From DATKWS01 sp035529435 (GTDB taxonomy: Bacteria; Krumholzibacteriota; Krumholzibacteriia; Krumholzibacteriales; Krumholzibacteriaceae), in the NCBI GenBank assembly GCA_035529435.1, contig DATKWS010000188.1, positions 1 through 7,246 of the forward strand: a stretch of 7,246 nt of DNA. Reading direction: 5' to 3'. How positions within the stretch are numbered: the stretch's first letter is position 1; every line of letters starts with the position of its first letter. This document shows positions 1 through 5,367 of this stretch, piece after piece. The position numbers were made by a program, and so were the translations under genes. Below the pieces are notes generated by a model that saw nothing but the letters and a program-made list of their open reading frames with translations, had not been told where the DNA came from and searched no databases.

Positions 1-308
1 CCCGAGTCGAAGGTGATCTTGATACCCTCGCCGACGCGCTCGACCGTCGCACCCTCGAGATCCCGCTCGATCTCCTCCGCCTGCTTGTCCATGTAATTGC
101 CGATGTATGCGCCTGCCGCGCCGCCGACCGCGGCGCCGATAATCGCGCCAACCGCCGTGTTGCCCGTCCGCTTTCCGATTGCAGCGCCGACCGCCGCCCC
201 GGTTGCCGTTCCGATTATGGCGCCCTTCTTCGTACGGCTCCATTCACTGCAGCCGTATATGGCGAAGATAAGGGCGACGACGAGAACGAGAGCGGTGAAC
301 CGTTTCAT
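1..308 (-). CDS. Glycine-zipper lipoprotein, probable OmpA-family N-terminus (partial)
   Basis: The reading frame starts at an ATG at 308 and runs off the left edge, so only the first 102 residues are visible. It opens with a lipoprotein signal: K2-R3, a hydrophobic core, then I17-Y18-G19-C20 as a slightly loose lipobox. Two glycine-zipper stretches follow with glycine exactly every fourth residue (G29, 33, 37, 41, 45, 49 and G54, 58, 62, 66, 70). Next is a charged helix-like segment (about 73-85), then a segment reading GEGIKITFDS at the edge. That order is typical of YiaD-like OmpA-family lipoproteins, where a peptidoglycan-binding OmpA domain comes next, but that domain is outside the window and is inferred. 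The start is supported by AGGTGG three bases upstream. Glycine zippers pack in membranes, so an outer-membrane location is likely. A stand-alone glycine-zipper protein is the alternative. Confidence 0.85.
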   Translation of the reverse strand, partial: MKRFTALVLVVALIFAIYGCSEWSRTKKGAIIGTATGAAVGAAIGKRTGNTAVGAIIGAAVGGAAGAYIGNYMDKQAEEIERDLEGATVERVGEGIKITFDS

Positions 309-545
309 ACTCCACCTGCCTTTCCGTCCCTCTGACACTTCCCATGCATGACTCGTTGATTCTCAATCGCAATTCTCCGCCATATCTATCCCCCAGTCAA
401 TCCCTGATTCCGACCGCACATTCGTCTCGAAGCAGGCGTCGAGATACCTGGAGCCGAGTCATAAGGGAAAATCGACCGGGAGAGAAAGAGTTATTTTGCG
501 CCCGTACCCGGTTGTTGACCTGTCCGGCGGGATTATTCCGTTTCT
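309..545. other. Intergenic spacer between lipoprotein genes
   Basis: This is a non-coding gap between the end of the second lipoprotein gene and the glycine-zipper gene. It holds a candidate promoter (372..400), the ribosome site next to 308, and a 6-bp inverted repeat at 425..430 / 439..444 with an 8-base loop. I see no clear GC stem followed by a T-run on the minus strand, so no terminator is called for the upstream gene. Confidence 0.6.
372..400 (-). promoter_or_regulatory. Candidate sigma70-like promoter for the glycine-zipper gene
   Basis: Read on the minus strand, TTGACT (400..395, five of six consensus bases) is followed after exactly 17 bases by GAGAAT (377..372, four of six). Transcription would begin near 365, leaving a leader of about 57 bases before the ATG at 308. 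This is a pattern match in a short gap. The sigma preference of the host is unknown, and some FCB bacteria use a different -10/-33 consensus. Confidence 0.4.
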
Positions 546-2954
546 TTAATCGCCTTTGATATGCCACTCCGCGAAGATCGCGTCGGCGAGTGCGTACGCC
601 CCGTCATGGTCGAAGTACCAGAGGGGAATTCCCATGTGGACGCTCGCCGCGGCCACCGTTCCGGGCGCACCCGGCACGACGTCGGCGTGGACGGTCGACC
701 ATATCGCGATCACGGTATGGTCGACGGCGGACTTGGTGTTTATCGTTCTCATGCGGTACATCGGATGGAAGCACGAGCGTGACTGTATTCCCATGGGACG
801 CATCCAGTACTTCGGATCGTAGATCTCGACGTAGTGCATTCCGCGGACCAGGGGGTCGAAGAAACGCCCCGGTTTTGTGACCTCTTCCCAGAGGTGCAAT
901 TCCTCGGGGAGGTCGGGATGCGCGAGCGTAAGGGGATCATTCTGGTCGCGGTAAACGTACCGCAAGGCGTCCCATTCCATCTTCCGTTCCGGGACGGTGC
1001 CGTCCCGGCGCCAGACGCCGTAGACCTTGTCGAGGACGCTGACGCAGAAGTCCTTCCACGGCATAGCATTGACGCCGGCCGTGTCGGGACATCCACCCCG
1101 CGGCCCCGTTATCGTTTCACACCGCAGGTAGAGCGGGAATATGAGATTCCGCGTCATGATATCGTCCCACGGTCCGATCTTTTTCGCCGGGTTGCAACCC
1201 GCCATCCCGCCGCTCTTGTCGGAGCGCCCGCACGACCAGAGGTGCCCGCCGAGCAACATGTAGAATTGCATGATGTTGTACGTGTACCGGCCGCCCAGCT
1301 GGTCGAGGGCCTGTTCGGGTGTGAAGTTGACCGTCTGTATCCACGTGTTGAAATCCCACCGTGCCGTCCCGTACGTCCAGATGACGTTCTTGTAGCGCCA
1401 CAAACAGCGCAGGTCAGGAGTCTGGTAGTTATGCTCCATCGTGTCATAGATATCGATGTCCGGGTCGAACCGTCTCGCCCGTGAGCAGATTTCTATCCAG
1501 AAATTGTCGTGCTGGCTCTCTGTGGGGCTGGCGTACGACATCTGTATGAAATCGTCGGACGGAAAGTCGTCGACCCAGAGAAGATCCCGGTCCATGGTGA
1601 GCGGAACGACCGTGATATCGATCTTGGCGAGGGTCGGAACGCCGATATTGTCGACCGCTTCGATGAACAACGAGTGGACGCCCGACACGAAGCGCCGTTG
1701 TGGGGCCTCCCGGTGGTGCGGGGCGGGCCGGACCTCCCACTGGTTCGGATCGGAGAGATCCTTGATATCCCACCCGAAGCGGTAGGTCGCAACGAACGCT
1801 CCGTAATCGCTCGCATTGCCGTACCATTTGAAATTCAAGGCGAAGCCGGCGGGTGTGTACAAGACCAGGGGGTTCATCTCGGTGCCGACGAAGTTGTATG
1901 TGCCGAGATATATCTCGCGCACCTCGAGCAGCGGACCGGTTGGTTCCTTGATCATGAAACGCCGTACATTCGTCCTCTCGTCGAAAATGGCGCTGATGGC
2001 TCCGGCCTCGTCCATAGCCTGGACGACGAACACGTACGCCCGGTTGAATTCGAGAATCTCGTCGTCGCCGAGAATGGTACTCTTTCCCGAATCGGCGGGG
2101 GCCTCGAAGGCGACCCATGGGGACCACCTCTCATCGAACATCTCGGGCCGTTTGTTGAGATCTTCCATGAGCCTGCCGTAGTACATCGAATACATGTATC
2201 GAACCGAATCGACCTCCTGGTAGTTCCACGGCGAGTCGATCGGATCCTTGCCTTCCCACTTGAAAATGATGACCGGTGTCAGGAACTGCGTGTCTACGGT
2301 GGGCTCGGGCGGCGGCTCCGTGATGAAGATGGAGGGGGCGAGGGTGAAGGCGGTGAATGACCGGTACGTGGCCTCCGAGCGCATGCCCTTGTCGTCCACG
2401 GCGCGCACGAAAAAGGTATGCGTCTTTCTGAACCGTGCATACGTGTTATATGCGATCGTGATGGTCGTATCCATCTCGTCGGCTGAAACCGTAAACTCGA
2501 TGTCCGTGAGATCCGTTGAAGTCCATTTGTTGAGGCCGGTCGTGTCGGCGGGATCGAACCCGATCGGGTCGCCCGAGGTGAACACGTACTCGTAGTGCTC
2601 GACACAGCCGTCCGTATCGTATCCCATCCAGTAGAAATGAACCTGGTATACGGTGATGTACTCCTGCTCGGGACCGTGAACGAGCTGGATGGTGGGCGGC
2701 TTGTTTACGTAATCGGTCTCGTTATACAGATTCTCGCTGCAGGCGGAGAAAAGCGCGACGGCGAGCAGTGCCGCGCAGATGATTATCCATATGATCTTCC
2801 CGCGAGGGGAAATGCGCCGAACCGATGTGCACTCATCGTCGCGAATGGCTGAACGATCACCGGGGCCGTAATACGGGGGAGTCGAAGTGTTCGTGTGTGC
2901 GCGCACATTTCTCCTGGATGGGCGTATCGCCTTGTGGCAGTTAAATTTAGTCAT
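546..2954 (-). CDS. Ig-like repeat lipoprotein with C-terminal amidotransferase-like domain (copy 2)
   Basis: This is a large surface or periplasmic lipoprotein of unknown function. From the ATG at 2954 it is 802 residues. A hydrophobic core (about 54-68) ends in F69-S70-A71-C72, giving a mature protein of about 731 residues. By eye there are three beta-rich Ig/fibronectin-like domains (about 86-205, 207-336, 338-452). The C-terminal alpha/beta domain (about 456-802) opens with DLLWVDDF, contains YKNVIWTYG near 521-529 and GGHLWSCG near 569-576, and closes with GIPLWYFDHD near 775-784. These spacings recall class I glutamine amidotransferase-like (ThuA-like) domains; catalysis is unproven. 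Seven cysteines there (490, 575, 587, 612, 622, 637, 728) are shared with the paralogue at 3094..5343. The start is uncertain: about 50 non-hydrophobic residues precede the signal core, the ATG lacks a good ribosome site, and a GTG at 2906 follows AGGAG. The gene probably has its own promoter at 3021..3049. Confidence 0.85.
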   Translation of the reverse strand: MTKFNCHKAIRPSRRNVRAHTNTSTPPYYGPGDRSAIRDDECTSVRRISPRGKIIWIIICAALLAVALFSACSENLYNETDYVNKPPTIQLVHGPEQEYITVYQVHFYWMGYDTDGCVEHYEYVFTSGDPIGFDPADTTGLNKWTSTDLTDIEFTVSADEMDTTITIAYNTYARFRKTHTFFVRAVDDKGMRSEATYRSFTAFTLAPSIFITEPPPEPTVDTQFLTPVIIFKWEGKDPIDSPWNYQEVDSVRYMYSMYYGRLMEDLNKRPEMFDERWSPWVAFEAPADSGKSTILGDDEILEFNRAYVFVVQAMDEAGAISAIFDERTNVRRFMIKEPTGPLLEVREIYLGTYNFVGTEMNPLVLYTPAGFALNFKWYGNASDYGAFVATYRFGWDIKDLSDPNQWEVRPAPHHREAPQRRFVSGVHSLFIEAVDNIGVPTLAKIDITVVPLTMDRDLLWVDDFPSDDFIQMSYASPTESQHDNFWIEICSRARRFDPDIDIYDTMEHNYQTPDLRCLWRYKNVIWTYGTARWDFNTWIQTVNFTPEQALDQLGGRYTYNIMQFYMLLGGHLWSCGRSDKSGGMAGCNPAKKIGPWDDIMTRNLIFPLYLRCETITGPRGGCPDTAGVNAMPWKDFCVSVLDKVYGVWRRDGTVPERKMEWDALRYVYRDQNDPLTLAHPDLPEELHLWEEVTKPGRFFDPLVRGMHYVEIYDPKYWMRPMGIQSRSCFHPMYRMRTINTKSAVDHTVIAIWSTVHADVVPGAPGTVAAASVHMGIPLWYFDHDGAYALADAIFAEWHIKGD
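2911..2915 (-). promoter_or_regulatory. Internal AGGAG that may mark a GTG start at 2906
   Basis: On the minus strand AGGAG (2915..2911) is separated by four bases from an in-frame GTG (2906..2904), codon 17 of the longest frame. It is the best Shine-Dalgarno-like string near the gene's 5' end, whereas the ATG at 2954 has only AGAGTAGAG before it. The spacing is shorter than ideal. Starting here would still leave about 37 residues before the hydrophobic core. Confidence 0.3.
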
Positions 2955-3020
2955 ACTCTACTCTGGTACGCGGGCTCATCCAGGAATAGGAGTCGATCCA
3001 AATACACTAAACCACCTTAA

Positions 3021-3049
3021 ATTATACACTTCGATCCCTACGAAGGCAA
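3021..3049 (-). promoter_or_regulatory. Sigma70-like promoter for lipoprotein copy 2
   Basis: On the minus strand TTGCCT (3049..3044, four of six consensus bases), a 17-base spacer and a perfect TATAAT (3026..3021) form a strong-looking promoter in the only AT-rich stretch of the window. Transcription would start near 3013, giving a leader of about 59 bases to the ATG at 2954, or about 107 to the GTG at 2906. It suggests that copy 2 can be expressed apart from the upstream gene pair. Host sigma preference is unknown. Confidence 0.5.
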
Positions 3050-3051
3050 TA

Positions 3052-3073
3052 TGTATATATAATGTATATATAA
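3052..3073. repeat. 11-bp tandem direct repeat, AT-rich
   Basis: TGTATATATAA occurs twice back to back (3052..3062 and 3063..3073) in the gap between the two lipoprotein genes, immediately upstream of the candidate promoter at 3021..3049. Each unit contains a TATATATA core. Its position fits an upstream promoter element, a DNA-bending tract or a regulator site, but it may be simple AT slippage. Confidence 0.75.
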
Positions 3074-3093
3074 TCCCTGGATGCAGCACCCTG

Positions 3094-5343
3094 CTAATCG
3101 ATCGGCAGCTTCCATTCGGTGAAGATCTCATCGGCGATGGCGCGCACTTCGTCGTGATCGAAATACCAGAGAGGTATTCCGAATTGCACGCTCGGTGCCG
3201 CGATCGTGTTGGGCGCATTCGGAATGACATCGGCATGGGTCGTCGTCCAGAAGGCGATCGTCGCATTGTTGACGACCGATTGGGTGCTTCTCGGTTTCAT
3301 GCGGTACATCGGATGAAAGCACTGGCGCGAGTGGAATCCCTGGCCCTGCATCCAGTAGTTCGGGTCGTAGATCTCCACGTAGTGGAATCCCCGCACGAAG
3401 GGATCGAAGAACCGCCCCGGTTTCGTGACTTCCTCCCAGAGGTGCAACTCCTTCGGAAGACCGGGATGAGCGCCCGTCAATGCGTCGCCGTCGTCACGGA
3501 CCGCGTACCTGAGAGCGTCGAATTCAATTTTCCGTAATGACAGTACATCCCAGCGGAATACGCCGGTGACCTTGTCGAGCACGGTGACGCAGTAATCGCG
3601 GTACGCCATCGACTTGACGCCGATCGTATCGGGACATCCGCTGCTGGGGCCGGTCGTGATCTCGCACTTCAGGTAGAGGGGGAAGACGAGGATTCCTATT
3701 TCGGCTTTCCACTGCCACTGTTTCGATGGAAGGCAGGCGGCGAGCCCGCCGTACCGGTCGCCCATGCCGCACGTCCATACGTGCCCGCCAAGTGACATGT
3801 AGTACGTCATCATGTTGTACGTGTACTTGGTGCCGAATCCGCCCAGTTCTCCCTCGGGGACGAACTTGATCGTCTTCATCCAGGCGTTGAAGTCCCAGCG
3901 GGCCGCTCCGTACGTCCAGATGACGTTCTTGTATCTCCAGAGTTTCTGTATGTCGGGCGGTTCGTAGTTGTGATCGGCCGTGTCGTAGATATCGTTATCC
4001 GGATCGAATGACTTGACCCTCATGCATATGTCGAGCCAGAACTCGTCGTGCTGGGTCTCCGTCGGGGTCGCATAGATTATCTGGGGGAAATCATCCGACA
4101 TGAAATCGTCGACCAGGAACAGGTCCCGTTCCATCGTGATCGGAACGACGGTTATCTCGATCTTGGCGAGGGTGACGACACCGATGTTATCGACCGCCTC
4201 GATGAACAGGGAGTGCACGCCGGAGAAAAAGCGGCGCTGGGGCGCCACGAGGTTGTACGGATTCGGATCAACTTCCCACTGGCTCGGATCCGAGAGATCG
4301 GTGATATCCCATCCGTAGCAGTAGGTCGATACGATTGCGCCGTACTCGCTCGCGTCACCGAGCCATCTGAAATTGAGGGGAAATCCGGATGGCACGTACA
4401 GGGACAGCGGATTCATGTGCGAGCCGACAAAAGTGTAGAGTCCGAGGAACGGTTCACGTATTTCCAGAAGGGGACCGGTCGGTTCCTTTATCATGAAACG
4501 CCGTACATTCGTCTTCTCGTCGAATATGGCGCTGATTGCCCCGGCCTCGTCCTTCGCCTGCACGATGAATACGTAGGTCCGGTTGAATTCGATGATTTCA
4601 TCATCGCCCAGAACGGTTCCCTTTCCCGAATCGGTCGGGGCGGCATAGGCAAACCACGGGGACCACTTATCCTCGAACATCTCGGGGTACATGTTCAGAT
4701 GATCCATGATATTGGCCTGGTATTTCATGAACATGTATCGAACCGAGTCGACCGCCTGGTAGTTCCACGGCGAGTCGATCGGATCCTTGCCGTCCCATTT
4801 GAAAACGATGATCGGCGTCAGGAACTGCGTATCTACGGTGGGCTCTGGCGGCGGCTCCGTGATGAAAATGTGGGGGGCGAGCGTGAATGCGGTGAACGAC
4901 CGGTATGCAACTTCCGAGCGCATGCCGCCGTTGTCGACCGCCCTGATGAAAAAGGTGTGTGTCTTGCAGTACCGCGCGTACTTGTTGTATTTGATCGTGA
5001 CCGTCGTATCCATCTCGTCGGCGGATACCTTGAACCCGATATCGGTGAGTTTCGTCTGCGTCCACTTGTCCAGGCCGGTCGTGTCCGCCGGATCGAAACC
5101 GATCGGGTCACCTGCGACGAACACGTACTCGTAGCATTCAATCTTGCCGTCCATGTCGTGTCCCATCCAGTAGAAATGAACCTGGTACACCGTTTTGTCT
5201 CCCTCCACGGGACCATGGATGAGCTCGATCGTCGGCGGTTTATTTTCGAAATCTGTCCCGAAATAGACGTCATCGGTGCAGGCGGAGAGCAGAAAGGCGG
5301 TAACCGAAAGGGCACAGGCGGTGATTTTCAGTATCGTGTTCAT
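3094..5343 (-). CDS. Ig-like repeat lipoprotein with C-terminal amidotransferase-like domain (copy 1)
   Basis: This is a large exported lipoprotein of unknown function, 749 residues from the ATG at 5343. The signal peptide has K6, a hydrophobic core and a canonical lipobox L19-S20-A21-C22, predicting outer-membrane anchoring. Three Ig/fibronectin-like domains follow (about 36-155, 157-286, 288-402), then an alpha/beta domain (about 406-749) with DLFLVDDF, YKNVIWTYG (471-479), GGHVWTCG (519-526) and GIPLWYFDHD (722-731), read as class I glutamine amidotransferase-like. Seven cysteines (440, 525, 537, 560, 570, 585, 675) match copy 2. Residues 51-500 align with copy 2 without a gap, 334 of 450 identical by hand count. 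I chose 5343 because it gives a 21-residue signal peptide and has GGAA at suitable spacing. An in-frame ATG at 5367 overlaps the upstream stop as ATGA and would add eight residues. The frame is open to 5637, inside the neighbour. Copy 1 is probably co-transcribed with the upstream gene. Confidence 0.88.
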   Translation of the reverse strand: MNTILKITACALSVTAFLLSACTDDVYFGTDFENKPPTIELIHGPVEGDKTVYQVHFYWMGHDMDGKIECYEYVFVAGDPIGFDPADTTGLDKWTQTKLTDIGFKVSADEMDTTVTIKYNKYARYCKTHTFFIRAVDNGGMRSEVAYRSFTAFTLAPHIFITEPPPEPTVDTQFLTPIIVFKWDGKDPIDSPWNYQAVDSVRYMFMKYQANIMDHLNMYPEMFEDKWSPWFAYAAPTDSGKGTVLGDDEIIEFNRTYVFIVQAKDEAGAISAIFDEKTNVRRFMIKEPTGPLLEIREPFLGLYTFVGSHMNPLSLYVPSGFPLNFRWLGDASEYGAIVSTYCYGWDITDLSDPSQWEVDPNPYNLVAPQRRFFSGVHSLFIEAVDNIGVVTLAKIEITVVPITMERDLFLVDDFMSDDFPQIIYATPTETQHDEFWLDICMRVKSFDPDNDIYDTADHNYEPPDIQKLWRYKNVIWTYGAARWDFNAWMKTIKFVPEGELGGFGTKYTYNMMTYYMSLGGHVWTCGMGDRYGGLAACLPSKQWQWKAEIGILVFPLYLKCEITTGPSSGCPDTIGVKSMAYRDYCVTVLDKVTGVFRWDVLSLRKIEFDALRYAVRDDGDALTGAHPGLPKELHLWEEVTKPGRFFDPFVRGFHYVEIYDPNYWMQGQGFHSRQCFHPMYRMKPRSTQSVVNNATIAFWTTTHADVIPNAPNTIAAPSVQFGIPLWYFDHDEVRAIADEIFTEWKLPID

Positions 5344-5367
5344 GACTGTTCCACAGATTGCGTTCAT
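5341..5367 (-). promoter_or_regulatory. Gene junction with ATGA overlap and competing starts
   Basis: The stop TGA of the upstream secreted protein (5366..5364) overlaps an in-frame ATG at 5367..5365 of the lipoprotein as ATGA, a classic translational-coupling arrangement. A second ATG at 5343..5341, eight codons on, is preceded by GGAA at about the right distance and gives the more standard signal peptide. Either start implies tight coupling of the two genes in one transcript. Confidence 0.6.

Noticed and set aside
97..351. Plus-strand Ala/Pro-rich 84-residue frame
   Set aside because: The Ala-Pro repeats are the reverse-strand image of the glycine-zipper codons of the gene at 1..308, which has a lipobox and a ribosome site.
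425..444. Inverted repeat TCTCGA / TCGAGA with 8-base loop as a terminator
   Set aside because: The stem is only six base pairs and no T-run follows on the minus strand, so it does not meet the usual pattern of an intrinsic terminator.
834..1484. Plus-strand open frame of 216 codons
   Set aside because: It is antisense to the conserved C-terminal domain of lipoprotein copy 2 and has no signal peptide, domain or ribosome site of note. It is a shadow frame.
3052..3073. Tandem repeat as the start of a CRISPR array
   Set aside because: There are only two abutting 11-bp AT units, with no spacers and no cas genes.
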